DNA from: Streptomyces sp. 11x1
Lineage (GTDB): Bacteria; Actinomycetota; Actinomycetes; Streptomycetales; Streptomycetaceae
Direction of reading: 5' to 3'
Assembly (NCBI RefSeq): GCF_032598905.1
Contig: NZ_CP122458.1
Span: 4,365,001-4,429,000, forward strand
Length of the DNA: 64,000 nucleotides
Shown here: piece after piece, positions 37,995 through 47,891 of the stretch
Layout: each line of letters opens with the position of its first letter
How positions within the stretch are numbered: the stretch's first letter is position 1
Notes under the pieces: generated by a model
Told to the model about the DNA's origin: nothing
The model's input: the letters and a program-made list of their open reading frames with translations, nothing else
Database searches by the model: none
Translations under genes and position numbers: made by a program

Positions 37995-38013
37995 GCGTCC
38001 AGGGTAGCCAGGG

Positions 38014-38736
38014 CTAGACGGCGGCCAGCTGCTGGGGCGGGTTGGCGGGCGGGGCGGCCGGCTTCCGCTTGGGCGGGAAGACCTCGCCGGGGGTGGGGAT
38101 GGGGCGCCGGGCCGGGCGCGGGCCGTCGGGACGGGGCACCGGACCGGGCTTGTCGGCGGGCTCGGCCGGCTCGGCAGGGCGGGACGGCCGGGCGGGCTTC
38201 GGCCGGGCGGGCTCTCCGGCGGCACGCGTGTGGCTGTCCCGCGCCGCCAGCCCGCCCGGGAGCGCGGTGAGCCGGAGCCGTGAGCGGCCGGAGGCGGAGC
38301 GCGAGGCGGGGACGACGACGGCCGAGGCTGCCGCGCGCCCCTCGAAACGGGCGCGCACGTCCTGGGCGACGAGCGGGCGGCAACGCTCCTGGAGTGCCGC
38401 GGCGGCGGGGTTGCCGCGCAGGGCGCGCAGCGCGGCGAGGTCGTCCGGGTGGGGTCGGTATCCGGCGTCCAGGGCCTGCGTCAGGAGTGCCGCGTAGCCC
38501 GTGACGGCGCCGGGGAGCGCGGCGCGGTACCGGGCGAGGTCGGCCAGCAGGAAGGCCCTCAGGCGGGCGTCCTCGCGGGCCGCCTCGTCGATGGACTCGG
38601 CGAGCCGGAGGCAGTCCTGCACCTCCTCCGCCGAGACGGGACTGGGGTTGAGGGCGAGGGCGAGGGCACGGCGGAGCACACGCAGCTCCTCAGCGCCGAA
38701 CGCCATGCCGCCGCAGGTTCCGTGGGGCGTGGGCAT
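38014..38736 (-). CDS. Conserved protein of unknown function, helical with Pro-rich tail
   Basis: 240 residues. The N-terminal half (about 10-130) is predicted helical and begins MAFGAEELRVLRRALALALN, which may be the true start. The C-terminal 90 residues are Pro/Ala/Arg-rich and disordered. Such proteins are conserved in Streptomyces but I cannot assign a role. It ends 19 bp before the small membrane gene and may be co-transcribed with it. Confidence 0.7.
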   Translation of the reverse strand: MPTPHGTCGGMAFGAEELRVLRRALALALNPSPVSAEEVQDCLRLAESIDEAAREDARLRAFLLADLARYRAALPGAVTGYAALLTQALDAGYRPHPDDLAALRALRGNPAAAALQERCRPLVAQDVRARFEGRAAASAVVVPASRSASGRSRLRLTALPGGLAARDSHTRAAGEPARPKPARPSRPAEPAEPADKPGPVPRPDGPRPARRPIPTPGEVFPPKRKPAAPPANPPQQLAAV

Positions 38737-38820
38737 GCGGCGACGATACGCGCTAATCAGACAAAACAGATGTGATGAGGGGGCGTGGCGCCGACAGTTC
38801 CACCCGGGTGGGGGGCGCGA

Positions 38821-38994
38821 GGGGTGTGTTTGTGGGGTGCGGGTGGGTAGAGGCTGGTCGCGCAGTTCCCCGCGCCCCTGAAAGGGGCCTACGGCCCTTT
38901 CGGGGTGAAAAGCACGGGGCGCAGCCCCTGCTTTTCAGGGGCACGGGGAACTGCGCGAGAAGCCCCACGCACCCGCACCCGACAAACACACCCC
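38821..38994. repeat. Dispersed long inverted repeat, copy 4, with extended flanks
   Basis: Inner arms 38858-38883 and about 38933-38958 carry the common core with one mismatch. Uniquely, the flanks also pair: 38821-38845 and 38970-38994 are 25-bp complements with one mismatch. The whole element is about 174 bp. It lies between coaX and the upstream-facing neighbour, both leftward. Confidence 0.88.
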
Positions 38995-39004
38995 CCTCAG
39001 GCGC

Positions 39005-39802
39005 TCACAGTCGCGACACGTTCCGCTCGTACACCAGCCGGAGCCCGATCAGCGTCAGCCACGGCTCGTGTTCGTCGATCACCGAGGACTCGCCCAGCAC
39101 CATCGGTGCCAGCCCGCCCGTCGCGATGACCGTCACGTCCGCGGGGTCGTCGGCGAGTTCGCGGACCATGCGGCTGACGACACCGTCGACCTGCCCGGCG
39201 AACCCGTACACGATCCCGGACTGCATCGCCTCGACCGTGTTCTTGCCGATGACGCTGCGCGGCCGGGCGACCTCGATCTTGCGGAGCTGGGCGCCCTTGA
39301 CGCCGAGCGCCTCGACGGAGATCTCGATACCGGGTGCGATGACACCGCCGACGTACTCGCCGCGCGCGCTGACCGCGTCGAACGTCGTCGCCGTACCGAA
39401 GTCCACGACGACGGCCGGCCCGCCGTACAGCTCGACGGCGGCGACGGCGTTGATGATGCGGTCGGCGCCGACCTCCTTCGGGTTGTCCGTGAGGATCGGG
39501 ACGCCCGTCTTCACGCCCGGCTCGACGAGGACGGCGGGGACGTCGCCGTAGTAGCGGCGGGTCACCTCGCGCAGCTCGTGCAGCACCGACGGGACGGTGG
39601 CGCAGATCGCGATGCCGTCGATGCCGTCGCCGAGTTCCTCGCCGAGCAGCGGGTGCATGCCCATGAGGCCCTGGAGGAGGACGGCCAGTTCGTCGGCGGT
39701 GCGCCGCGAGTCCGTGGAGATGCGCCAGTGTTCGACGATGTCCTCGCCGTCGAACAGTCCGAGGACGGTGTGGGTGTTGCCCACGTCGATCGTCAGCAGC
39801 AT
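39005..39802 (-). CDS. coaX: Type III pantothenate kinase
   Basis: First step of CoA synthesis: phosphorylation of pantothenate by ATP. 265 residues of the ASKHA fold with LTIDVGNTHTVLGLFDG (phosphate loop), PVLTDNP-like TDNPKEVGADRIINAVAA, VVVDFGTATTFDAVS and GGVIAPGIEISVEALG. This type needs a monovalent cation and resists feedback by CoA. Last gene of the NAD/CoA operon; 15 bp after nadC. Confidence 0.94.
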   Translation of the reverse strand: MLLTIDVGNTHTVLGLFDGEDIVEHWRISTDSRRTADELAVLLQGLMGMHPLLGEELGDGIDGIAICATVPSVLHELREVTRRYYGDVPAVLVEPGVKTGVPILTDNPKEVGADRIINAVAAVELYGGPAVVVDFGTATTFDAVSARGEYVGGVIAPGIEISVEALGVKGAQLRKIEVARPRSVIGKNTVEAMQSGIVYGFAGQVDGVVSRMVRELADDPADVTVIATGGLAPMVLGESSVIDEHEPWLTLIGLRLVYERNVSRL

Positions 39803-39817
39803 GACCGGCCCCCGTCC

Positions 39818-40810
39818 CTACTCGGCCGCGCGCAGGTCGAGGCCGATGTCCAGGATCGGGGACGAGTGGGTCAGGGCCCCGACGGCCAGGTAGTCGACGC
39901 CGGTGTCCGCGTACGCCTTCGCGTTGGCGAGGGTCAGCCGGCCCGAGGCCTCCAGGAGGGCGCGGCCGTCGACGATCGAGACGGCCTCCTCGCACTCCAG
40001 CGGCGTGAAGTTGTCCAGGAGGATCAGATCGGCGCCCGCGTCGACGACCTCGCGCAGCTGGTGCAGGGTGTCCACCTCGACCTCGATGGGCACCTCGGGG
40101 AACATCTCCCGCACGGCCTTGAAGGCCTGGGCGACACCGCCCGCGGCGACCACGTGGTTGTCCTTGACCAGGGCCGCGTCCGACAGGGACATGCGGTGGT
40201 TGATCCCGCCGCCGCAGCGGACCGCGAACTTCTCCAGGGAACGCAGCCCCGGCGTCGTCTTCCGGGTGTCGCGCACCTTGGCCCCGGTGCCCTCCAGGGT
40301 GTCCGCCCACGCGCGCGTGGCGGTCGCGATGCCGGAGAGGCGGCACAGCAGGTTCAGGGCGCTGCGCTCGGCGGTGAGCAGGTCACGGGTGGCGCCGGTG
40401 ACGCTGAGGAGCTTCTGGCCGGCTTCGACGCGGTCGCCGTCGTCGACGTGCCGCTCGACCTCGAACTCGTCGGAGCAGGCCACCGAGAGGACCGCCTCGG
40501 CGACTCTCAGGCCCGCCACGACGCCGCCCTCGCGGGCGGTGAAGTCGGCGGTGGCGCGCGCGTCCTCGGGGATCGTGGCGACCGTGGTCACGTCCACGCC
40601 GTGGTCGAGATCCTCCTGGATGGCGACGTTGGCGATGTCCTCGACCTCCACGGGGTCGAGTCCGGCGTCGGCCAGGAGCTGGGCGAGCGCGGGATCGAGC
40701 CCGCACTCCAGGTATTCCTCACTGAGGCCGTCGTCCGCGCCGCAGGCGCAGCCGTCGCCGCAGCCGCCGCTCTGGGCGAGGGGAAGGTCGGGAGTGCTCA
40801 CGTCTGTCAC
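39818..40810 (-). CDS. nadC: Nicotinate-nucleotide pyrophosphorylase (quinolinate PRT)
   Basis: Converts quinolinate and PRPP to nicotinate mononucleotide in de novo NAD synthesis, 330 residues. Catalytic motifs are KVRDTRKTTPGLRSLEKFAV, CGGGINHRMSLSDAALVKDNH, VEVEVDTLHQ and LILLDNF. The GTG at 40808-40810 overlaps the nadB stop by 4 bp. It has an N-terminal extension of about 30 residues containing CGDGCAC (Cys17, 21, 23), not part of the usual QPRTase fold; a second GTG at 40801 would still include it. Confidence 0.94.
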   Translation of the reverse strand: MTDVSTPDLPLAQSGGCGDGCACGADDGLSEEYLECGLDPALAQLLADAGLDPVEVEDIANVAIQEDLDHGVDVTTVATIPEDARATADFTAREGGVVAGLRVAEAVLSVACSDEFEVERHVDDGDRVEAGQKLLSVTGATRDLLTAERSALNLLCRLSGIATATRAWADTLEGTGAKVRDTRKTTPGLRSLEKFAVRCGGGINHRMSLSDAALVKDNHVVAAGGVAQAFKAVREMFPEVPIEVEVDTLHQLREVVDAGADLILLDNFTPLECEEAVSIVDGRALLEASGRLTLANAKAYADTGVDYLAVGALTHSSPILDIGLDLRAAE

Positions 40811-42522
40811 TGCTCCTGCTGGTGCTGCCGGGTCGGGGGGAAGTCTGCGGTATCCGTGGTGTGTACGGCGAGCGTCCGGTCCGGATTCAGCCGTACGACG
40901 ATGTGGCGGCGCCAGGCGGTGTCGTCGCGCTCGGCGCGGTCCTCGCGCCAGTGGCAGCCGCGGGTCTCCTCGCGCAGCCGGGCGGCGGCGACCAGGACGC
41001 GGGCCACGCACAGGAGGTTGGTCGTCTCCCAGGTGTCCACGCCCGGCTCGGCCGTCTTGCCGTTCTCGGCGAGGGCGTCGCGGGCCTCGGCGTGCAGCCG
41101 GTCCAGGGCGGCCGCGGCGGTGGCCAGGGACGCCTCGGAGCGCAGCACGCCGGCGCCCTCGGTCATGGTCCGCTGGATCGCGAACCGTATCTCCGGGGCG
41201 AGCAGCGGGTGCGCGGGCTGCTCCGCGTGCGGGACGGGCTGGGGCACGCGCGCGTGGAGGCCGTGGTCGGCGTGGGAGGCGGCGATGTCGGCGACGATCC
41301 GCTCGGCGTAGACCAGGCCCTCCAGGAGGGAGTTCGAGGCGAGCCGGTTGGCGCCGTGGACACCGGTGCAGGCGACCTCGCCGCAGGCGTACAGGCCGGG
41401 GACGGTGGTGCGGCCGCGGGAGTCGGTGCGGACACCGCCGGAGGCGTAGTGGGCGGCCGGGGCGACCGGAATGGGTTCGGTGATCGGGTCGAGGCCGTGG
41501 GCGCGGCAGGCCGCGAGGATCGTCGGGAAGCGGTGCTCCCACATGTGCGCGCCGAAGTGCCGGGCGTCCAGGTACATGTGCTCGGCGCCCTGCTCCTGCA
41601 TGCGGCGCATGATGCCCTTGGCGACGATGTCGCGGGGCGCCAGCTCGGCCAGTTCGTGCTGTCCGACCATGAAGCGGACGCCGTCGGCGTCGACCAGGTG
41701 GGCGCCCTCGCCGCGGACGGCCTCGGAGACCAGGGGCTGCTGGCCCTCCGCGTCCGCGCCGAGGAACAGCACGGTCGGGTGGAACTGGACGAATTCGAGG
41801 TCGGAGACCTCCGCGCCCGCGCGCAGGGCGAGGGCCACGCCGTCGCCGGTCGACACCGAGGGGTTGGTGGTGGCGGAGAAGACCTGGCCCATGCCGCCCG
41901 TCGCGAGGACGACCGCGGGGGCGTGCACGGCTCCCACGCCGTCGTGCTGGCCCTCGCCCATGACGTGCAGGGTGACCCCGGCGGTGCGGCCCGCGGCGTC
42001 GGTCAGCAGGTCCAGCACGAGCGCGTTCTCGACGGTGCGCAGACCACGCGCGCGTACGGCCTCGACGAGGGCCCGGGAGATCTCGGCGCCGGTGGCGTCG
42101 CCGCCCGCGTGGGCGATGCGGCGGCGGTGATGGCCGCCCTCGCGGGTCAGCTCCAGGCCGCCCTCCTCCGACTCGTCGAAGTGGGCGCCGGTCGCGATCA
42201 GCCGGCGTACGGCGTCGGGGCCCTCGGTGACGAGGATGCGTACGGCCTCCTCGTCGCACAGGCCCGCGCCGGCCACCAGGGTGTCGTCCAGGTGCTGTTC
42301 GGGGGTGTCGCCCTCGCCGAGGGCCGCGGCGATGCCGCCCTGGGCCCAGCGGGTGGAGCCGTCGTCTAGGCGGGCCTTGGTGACGACGACCGTGGTCAGG
42401 CCGGCGGCCTCGCAGCGCAGCGCGGCGGTGAGGCCGGCCACGCCCGAGCCGACGACCACGACGTCGGCGTCGATGGACCAGCCGGGTGCGGGTGCGTGCA
42501 GTCGTATGCCTGTGGTGGTCAC
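40807..42522 (-). CDS. nadB: L-aspartate oxidase
   Basis: FAD enzyme that oxidises aspartate to iminoaspartate, the first step of de novo NAD synthesis, 571 residues. FAD-binding [21 protein letters not shown] at the N-terminus; then [62 protein letters not shown] start overlaps the panC stop by 4 bp. nadA (quinolinate synthase) is not in this operon. Confidence 0.95.
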   Translation of the reverse strand: MTTTGIRLHAPAPGWSIDADVVVVGSGVAGLTAALRCEAAGLTTVVVTKARLDDGSTRWAQGGIAAALGEGDTPEQHLDDTLVAGAGLCDEEAVRILVTEGPDAVRRLIATGAHFDESEEGGLELTREGGHHRRRIAHAGGDATGAEISRALVEAVRARGLRTVENALVLDLLTDAAGRTAGVTLHVMGEGQHDGVGAVHAPAVVLATGGMGQVFSATTNPSVSTGDGVALALRAGAEVSDLEFVQFHPTVLFLGADAEGQQPLVSEAVRGEGAHLVDADGVRFMVGQHELAELAPRDIVAKGIMRRMQEQGAEHMYLDARHFGAHMWEHRFPTILAACRAHGLDPITEPIPVAPAAHYASGGVRTDSRGRTTVPGLYACGEVACTGVHGANRLASNSLLEGLVYAERIVADIAASHADHGLHARVPQPVPHAEQPAHPLLAPEIRFAIQRTMTEGAGVLRSEASLATAAAALDRLHAEARDALAENGKTAEPGVDTWETTNLLCVARVLVAAARLREETRGCHWREDRAERDDTAWRRHIVVRLNPDRTLAVHTTDTADFPPTRQHQQEQ

Positions 42523-43511
42523 GAGGCGGCTCCGAAGGTCAGGGGGAGGTTGTCGATCAGCCGGGTCGTCCCCACCCGGGCCGCGACGGCGAGGACGGCT
42601 TCGCCGGTGAAGTCGTCGGGGATGTCGGTGAAGTCCGACGGGTCGACCAGGGCCAGGTAGTCCAGGACGATCGGCGGCTTCATGCGCAGGGCCTCGTCGA
42701 GGACCAGACGGGCGGCGGCGCGGACGGCGGCCGGGCCGCCGGGAGCGGACTTGGCCATGGCGTGCGCGTCGGCGGCGGCGCGGGACTCGCCGATCGCGCT
42801 GAGGGCCTCGGCACGCGCGCGCGTGGCGGGCACCTCACGGGCGCGGGCGCGCAGCGCCTCCTGCGCGGCGTGTCGGTCGCGGCCCGCGAACAGGGCCTGG
42901 GAGAGCGCCAGGGCAGTGCGGCGCTCCTCGGTGGACAGGTACCGGTTGCGGCTGGACAGGGCCAGCCCGTCGGCCTCGCGGACCGTCGGGACGCCCACGA
43001 TCTCCATGCCGAAGTTCAGGTCGCGGACCATGCGGCGGATCAGGGCGAGCTGCTGGGCGTCCTTCTGGCCGTAGAGCGCCACGTCGGGGCGGGTGAGGTG
43101 GAGCAGCTTGGCGACGACGGTGAGCATGCCGTCGAAGTGCCCGGGGCGGGAGGCGCCCTCCAGGCGCTCGCCCATGGGTCCGGCGGTGATCCGGACCTGG
43201 GGTTCGCCGCCCGGGTAGACCTCCTCCACGGACGGGGCGAACACCACGTCCGCGCCCGCCTGTTCGGCGAGTTTGACGTCGGCGTCGAGGGTGCGCGGGT
43301 AGCGGTCGAGGTCCTCGCCGGCGCCGAACTGGAGGGGGTTGACGAACACGGTCACGACGACCTCGCCCGTGTCGCCCGCGATCTCGCGCGCGCTGCGGAT
43401 CAGCGTCGCGTGGCCCTCGTGCAGGGCGCCCATGGTCATCACGACGGCCCGGCGTCCCGTACGCGCGCGTGCGTGCAGTTCGTCGGCGGTGCGCAGCACG
43501 GTGATGGTCAT
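42519..43511 (-). CDS. panC: Pantothenate synthetase
   Basis: Joins pantoate and beta-alanine using ATP, 330 residues. HIGH-type motif [53 protein letters not shown] and [15 protein letters not shown]. Its ATG overlaps the stop of the DUF2520 gene by 4 bp. It provides substrate for the coaX kinase three genes downstream. Confidence 0.95.
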   Translation of the reverse strand: MTITVLRTADELHARARTGRRAVVMTMGALHEGHATLIRSAREIAGDTGEVVVTVFVNPLQFGAGEDLDRYPRTLDADVKLAEQAGADVVFAPSVEEVYPGGEPQVRITAGPMGERLEGASRPGHFDGMLTVVAKLLHLTRPDVALYGQKDAQQLALIRRMVRDLNFGMEIVGVPTVREADGLALSSRNRYLSTEERRTALALSQALFAGRDRHAAQEALRARAREVPATRARAEALSAIGESRAAADAHAMAKSAPGGPAAVRAAARLVLDEALRMKPPIVLDYLALVDPSDFTDIPDDFTGEAVLAVAARVGTTRLIDNLPLTFGAAS

Positions 43512-44464
43512 CGGGCGTCCCCGTCGGTGCCGTCGGATCCGTCCGCTCCGGTGGTCCCGCTCGTCCCGCCGGCGAGTACCCCGAGGAGGTCCTCGGCGAG
43601 CTCCGGCTTGAGCAGGCCGTGGGCGAGGGCCCGGTCGGCGGTCGCGCGGGCCATCGCCAGGTATCCGGCGACGGTGGCGGGGGCGTGCGCGCGCAGCTCG
43701 GCGACGTGTGCGGCGACCGTGCCGGCGTCCCCGCGCGCGACGGGGCCGGTCAGGGCCGCGTCACCGGACCTGAGGGCGTTGTCCAGGGCGGCGCCGAGCA
43801 GGGGGCCGAGCATGCGGTCGGGGGCGGTGACCCCGGCCGTGCGCAGCAGCTCCATGGACTGGGCGACCAGGGTCACCAGGTGGTTGGCGCCGAGGGCGAG
43901 GGCCGCGTGGTAGAGCGGGCGGTTCTCCTCGGCGATCCACTCGGGCTCGCCGCCCATCTCGATCACCAGCGCCTCGGCGGCGAGCCGCAGCTCGTCCGGG
44001 GCGGTGACCCCGAAGGAGCAGCCGGCGAGCCGCTGCACGTCCACCGCGGTCCCCGTGAACGTCATCGCGGGGTGCAGCGCCAACGGCAGCGCCCCGGCCC
44101 GCAGCGCGGGGTCCAGGACCTTCGCGCCGTACCGCCCGGAGGTGTGCACGAGGAGCTGCCCCGGCCGTACGGAGCCGGTCTCCGCGAGGCCCTCGACCAG
44201 CCCCGGGAGGGCGTCGTCGGGGACGGTCAGCAGGACCAGGTCCGCGTGGTGCAGCACCTCGGCGGGGGACATCAGCGGGACGTCGGGCAGCAGTTCGGCG
44301 GCGCGCCGCCGGGAGGCGTCGGAGACGCCGGAGACGGCCACCGGCCGGTGACCCGCGAGCCGCAGCGACGCCGCCAGCGCGGGACCGACCCGGCCGGCGC
44401 CGACCACACCGACGGCGAGCCGCGCGGGGCGGTCCTTCGGCTCTGGCTGCTGGAATGTACTCAC
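43508..44464 (-). CDS. Rossmann-like and DUF2520 domain protein
   Basis: 318 residues. The N-terminal NAD(P)-binding domain begins [20 protein letters not shown]. The helical C-terminal DUF2520 domain (about 150-280) includes [20 protein letters not shown]. The fold resembles 6-phosphogluconate dehydrogenase-type and ketopantoate reductase-type enzymes. GTG start; overlaps panC by 4 bp and heads the NAD/CoA operon. The context suggests a reductase in pantoate formation, but that is inference. Confidence 0.88.
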   Translation of the reverse strand: MSTFQQPEPKDRPARLAVGVVGAGRVGPALAASLRLAGHRPVAVSGVSDASRRRAAELLPDVPLMSPAEVLHHADLVLLTVPDDALPGLVEGLAETGSVRPGQLLVHTSGRYGAKVLDPALRAGALPLALHPAMTFTGTAVDVQRLAGCSFGVTAPDELRLAAEALVIEMGGEPEWIAEENRPLYHAALALGANHLVTLVAQSMELLRTAGVTAPDRMLGPLLGAALDNALRSGDAALTGPVARGDAGTVAAHVAELRAHAPATVAGYLAMARATADRALAHGLLKPELAEDLLGVLAGGTSGTTGADGSDGTDGDAR

Positions 44465-44674
44465 TCGGTGGTGGCCTTCCCGTTCCAGTCCGCTCTGGGT
44501 ACCGGACGATTTCTCGTCATGTTAACGCGATTGGTTCGAGGGGCGTTCGGTTGTCCACAGGCTGTGGGCGGCCGCGGGCCGTTTCCGCAGGTCGCGTCGG
44601 AAGACTTCGACATGTGGCCGGTTCGGCTCGTAAACCGGGTGCCGGGCCGGACGGCCCGAGGGGATGATCCCAGG

Positions 44675-45823
44675 ATGAGTGATGCTGCGATGAAGCGGTA
44701 CGAGCGGCGGCAGGTCGCGCACCGGGCGGCCGGGCGCGTGCTGGCCCGGACGAGTGCGCTGGCCACGGTCCGGGAACGCCTGGCGCTGCTGGAGGCGGCC
44801 GGTGACGTGTACGACCTGGACCGGACCGCCGACATGTACGGCAACGGGGTCGTCGAGACCCTGGAGGAGCGGACCGCCGCACTGCTCGGCATGGAGGCCG
44901 CCGCGTTCTTCCCGACCGGCACGATGGCCCAGCAGGTGGCACTGCGCTGCTGGGCCGCCCGCACCGGGAACCCCGCCGTCGCCCTGCACGCCCTCTCGCA
45001 CCCCGAGATGTACGAGCGGCACGCGTTCAGCCAGGTCAGCGGGCTGCGCCCGGTCCGGCTGACGAGCGAGCCGAGGCAGCCGACCGCCGAGGAGGTACGC
45101 GATCTCGACGAGCCCTTCGGGGCGCTGATGCTCGAACTGCCCCTCAGGGAGGCCGGTTGTCTGCTCCCCTCCTGGGAGGAGCTGGAGGAGGTCACCGAAG
45201 CGGCACGCGCGCGGGAGGCGGTGGTCCACTTCGACGGGGCCCGGCTGTGGGAGTCCACCACCCACTTCGGCCGCCCCGTCGACGAGATCGCGGCCCTCGC
45301 CGACAGCGTCTACGTGTCGTACTACAAGTCGCTGGGCGCCTACGGCGGCGCCGCGATCGCCGGCCCGAGGACGCTGGTCGACGAGGCGAAGGCCTGGCGG
45401 CACCGGTACGGCGGGCAGCTCTTCCAGCAGTTCCCCACCGCCCTGTCAGCCCTCGTCGGCCTGGAGCGCGAACTGCCCCGGCTGCCGGAGTACGTCCGCC
45501 ACGCGCGCGTGGTCGCGGCCGCGCTGCGCGAGGGGTTCGCGGCGGCGGGGGTGCCGTGGGCCCGGGTGCACCCCGAGGAGCCCCACACCCACGAGTTCCA
45601 GGTCTGGCTGCCGTACGAGGTCGACGTCGTCGCGGAGGCCTCGGTGCGCCAGGGCGAGCAGACGGACGCGCTGCTCTTCGCCCGCCCGTGGGACCCGGGC
45701 GGGCCCGGACTGGCCGTCACGGAGATCGAGGTACGGGCCGCCGCGCTGGAGTGGACGGCCGACGACGTCCGGGCGGCCGTGGCGGACTTCGTGGGCCTCG
45801 CGGAGAAGGTGGCCCGCGAGTAG
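44675..45823 (+). CDS. PLP-dependent threonine aldolase-type beta-eliminating lyase
   Basis: 382 residues, fold type I. Motifs are DMYGNGVVETLEERTAALLG, FPTGTMAQQVALRCWA, VHFDGARLWEST and the PLP Lys in SYYKSLGAYGGAA. The family cleaves threonine or other beta-hydroxy amino acids to glycine plus an aldehyde. Start ATG 44675; the coding frame extends upstream without a plausible site. Divergent from the NAD/CoA operon. Confidence 0.88.
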   Translation: MSDAAMKRYERRQVAHRAAGRVLARTSALATVRERLALLEAAGDVYDLDRTADMYGNGVVETLEERTAALLGMEAAAFFPTGTMAQQVALRCWAARTGNPAVALHALSHPEMYERHAFSQVSGLRPVRLTSEPRQPTAEEVRDLDEPFGALMLELPLREAGCLLPSWEELEEVTEAARAREAVVHFDGARLWESTTHFGRPVDEIAALADSVYVSYYKSLGAYGGAAIAGPRTLVDEAKAWRHRYGGQLFQQFPTALSALVGLERELPRLPEYVRHARVVAAALREGFAAAGVPWARVHPEEPHTHEFQVWLPYEVDVVAEASVRQGEQTDALLFARPWDPGGPGLAVTEIEVRAAALEWTADDVRAAVADFVGLAEKVARE

Positions 45824-45901
45824 GCCTGGCGGACGCGGGCGTTGGGGGGGGACAGAGGCGGTGGAGAGGGAGGTGTCAGTGGTCGGGGGCACCATGGGGC
45901 C

Positions 45902-47081
45902 ATGAGTGTGCGCATCGACATCACCGGGCTGCGGCGGGAGAAGGTGGCCGTCGTGCCCTCCCCGCTGGCCGAGCTCGGCATGGCGCTGCACGTGCTGTCC
46001 GAGCCCGGACACCACCCGGGGCTCCAGGGCTGGGTGACGGGGGTGACCGCCCGGCTCGACCCGCATCTCGCCGACCGGATGTCCGAGGCTGACTTTCTGT
46101 GGCGCACGTCGTTCTCCGACCTGTTCCTCCCCTTCGCTGGGATCCCCGGCCGGGACACCCTCCCGGGTACGACACTCGCCGACGACCTCGATCTGCTGGA
46201 CAAACTGACGGACGACCAGTTCGTCGACGCCGGGCTGGAGTTCGTCTGCTCCCCCGGGTACGCCTACGACTCGCCGCGGCCCGGTCCGCCGGCCGACGCG
46301 GAGATGCGGTGCCGTGCCCTGGAGCTGGCCGCCGCGCGCGGGCCTCGGCAACTGCGATTCGCCGGGCGGCTGCTGGCGGACCCGCCCGGGGTGCGGGCCT
46401 GGCTGCGGCAGTTCCTGGAGGACTGCGACGCGGCCTTCTTCGCCGAGACCTGGTCCCGGCTGTGCCACCCGCTCGCGGCGGACGCCCGACAAGACCGACT
46501 TGCTGCGGCACAAGGGGCTGGCCGAGGCGCTGGGGGCCGTCTCGCCGTCACTGACCCTGGACGGCCCGGACGGCCGGAACAGCGCGGACGGTCCGGGCGG
46601 CCGGGGCGGGACGGGGCGGCGCGGCGGAACAGGACGGCGCGGCGAAACGTCGTGGACAAACTGGTCGAGGGCCGTACGCACACCGGTGACGGCGGCCTGC
46701 TGCTCGTGCCGACCAGCCTGGGGCGGCCCCATCTCACCGTCCTGCACCGGTTCGGCTGGCAGCCGGTGATCCAGTACCCGGTGAGCGCGGCCGAGCCCGC
46801 CGCCCCGCCCCCCGTGGAGCAGCTCGCCCTGCGCATGACCGCGCTGGCCCACCCCGTCCGGATGCGCCTCTGCCGCAATCTGGCCCGTAGCGCGAACACC
46901 ACGGGAGAGCTGGCCCAGATGCTGGGCATGACCCCGCCGGAGATATCCCGGGCACCTGGCCGTCCTCAAGAAGGCGGGGCTCCTCACGACGCGCCGCCGG
47001 GGCCGTTACGTGCTCCACCAGCTCGACGTGACGGTGGTGGCCCGGCTGGGCAGCGACTTCCTGGAGGGGCTGCCCAGATAG
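45902..47081 (+). pseudogene. ArsR-type regulator gene with three frameshifts
   Basis: The reading frame beginning at ATG 45902 encodes a DUF5937-like N-terminal domain to about 46487. The conserved continuation (DKTDLLRHKGLAEALGAVSP) lies one base out of frame. After a G-rich repeat near 46580-46650 the first frame resumes (VVDKLVEGRTHTGDGGLLLV, then the ArsR HTH ALAHPVRMRLC). At about 46950 an extra G in CCCGGG throws the frame again; read through, the end is ISR-HLAVLKKAGLLTTRRRGRY. Corrected length would be about 392 residues. Either a decayed gene or homopolymer sequencing errors. Confidence 0.8.
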
Positions 47082-47130
47082 CCGGACGCACGGCGGCACG
47101 GACGAACCGGAGGGCCGTGGGCCGGCCGTC

Positions 47131-47802
47131 TCAGCCGTGTCCGCCCGCGCGCACCAAACCCGTCTCGTATGCCAGGACGACCACCTGGACGCGGTCGCGC
47201 AGGCCCAGCTTGGTCAGAATGCGGCCCACGTGGGTCTTGACCGTGGCCTCGGAGAGGACGAGGCGGGCGGCGATCTCGCCGTTGGAGAGGCCCTGCGCGA
47301 CCAGGATCATGACCTCGCGCTCACGTTCGGTGAGCCGTTCCAGTTCCTTGTGCTTGGGCTCCGAGCCGGTGCCCGGGAGCATCGGGGCGAACCGGTCGAG
47401 CAGCCGCCGGGTCGTGGAGGGCGCGACGACGGCGTCGCCGCTGTGCACGGCACGGATCGCGGCCAGCAGCTCACCGGGCGGCACGTCCTTGAGCATGAAG
47501 CCGGAGGCGCCCGCCTTCAGCCCGGAGAAGGCGTACTCGTCGAGGTCGAAGGTGGTGAGGATGAGCACCTTCGGCGGCTCGGGCTCCGCGCAGATACGGC
47601 GGGTGGCCTCGACGCCGTCCAGCTTCGGCATACGGACGTCCATGAGGACCACGTCCACCTCGGTCGACCGCACGACCTGAAGGGCCTCGACGCCGTCGCC
47701 CGCCTCCGCCACGACCTCCATGTCCGGCTGGGCCGCCAGCACCATCCGGAACCCGGTGCGCAGCAGCACCTGGTCGTCGACGAGCATCACGCGGATCGCC
47801 AT
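47131..47802 (-). CDS. NarL/LuxR-type response regulator
   Basis: 223 residues. Receiver domain with DDQ (about 9-11), phosphoacceptor Asp in VVLMDVRMPKLDG, and Lys in FMLKDVPPGELL. C-terminal LuxR HTH is LTEREREVMILVAQGLSNGE and LVLSEATVKTHVGRIL. Partner of the upstream histidine kinase, 89 bp away, with a 15-bp tandem repeat in the gap. Target genes unknown. Confidence 0.93.
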   Translation of the reverse strand: MAIRVMLVDDQVLLRTGFRMVLAAQPDMEVVAEAGDGVEALQVVRSTEVDVVLMDVRMPKLDGVEATRRICAEPEPPKVLILTTFDLDEYAFSGLKAGASGFMLKDVPPGELLAAIRAVHSGDAVVAPSTTRRLLDRFAPMLPGTGSEPKHKELERLTEREREVMILVAQGLSNGEIAARLVLSEATVKTHVGRILTKLGLRDRVQVVVLAYETGLVRAGGHG

Positions 47803-47816
47803 CGGGTCCTCTTCCG

Positions 47817-47875
47817 TCTACAGATGTCGGGTCTACGGGTGTCGGGTCTACGGGTGTCGGGCTACAGGTGTCAGC
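47817..47875. repeat. 15-bp tandem repeat between kinase and regulator genes
   Basis: Units TCTACAGATGTCGGG, TCTACGGGTGTCGGG (twice) and a final degenerate copy run from 47817. They occupy most of the 89-bp gap between the histidine kinase stop and the response regulator start. Confidence 0.8.
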
Positions 47876-47891
47876 GGTCGGCACGGCCGGG

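Noticed and set aside
45902..47081. Programmed ribosomal frameshifting in the ArsR-type gene
   Set aside because: Three separate shifts without slippery heptamers make decay or sequencing error far more likely.
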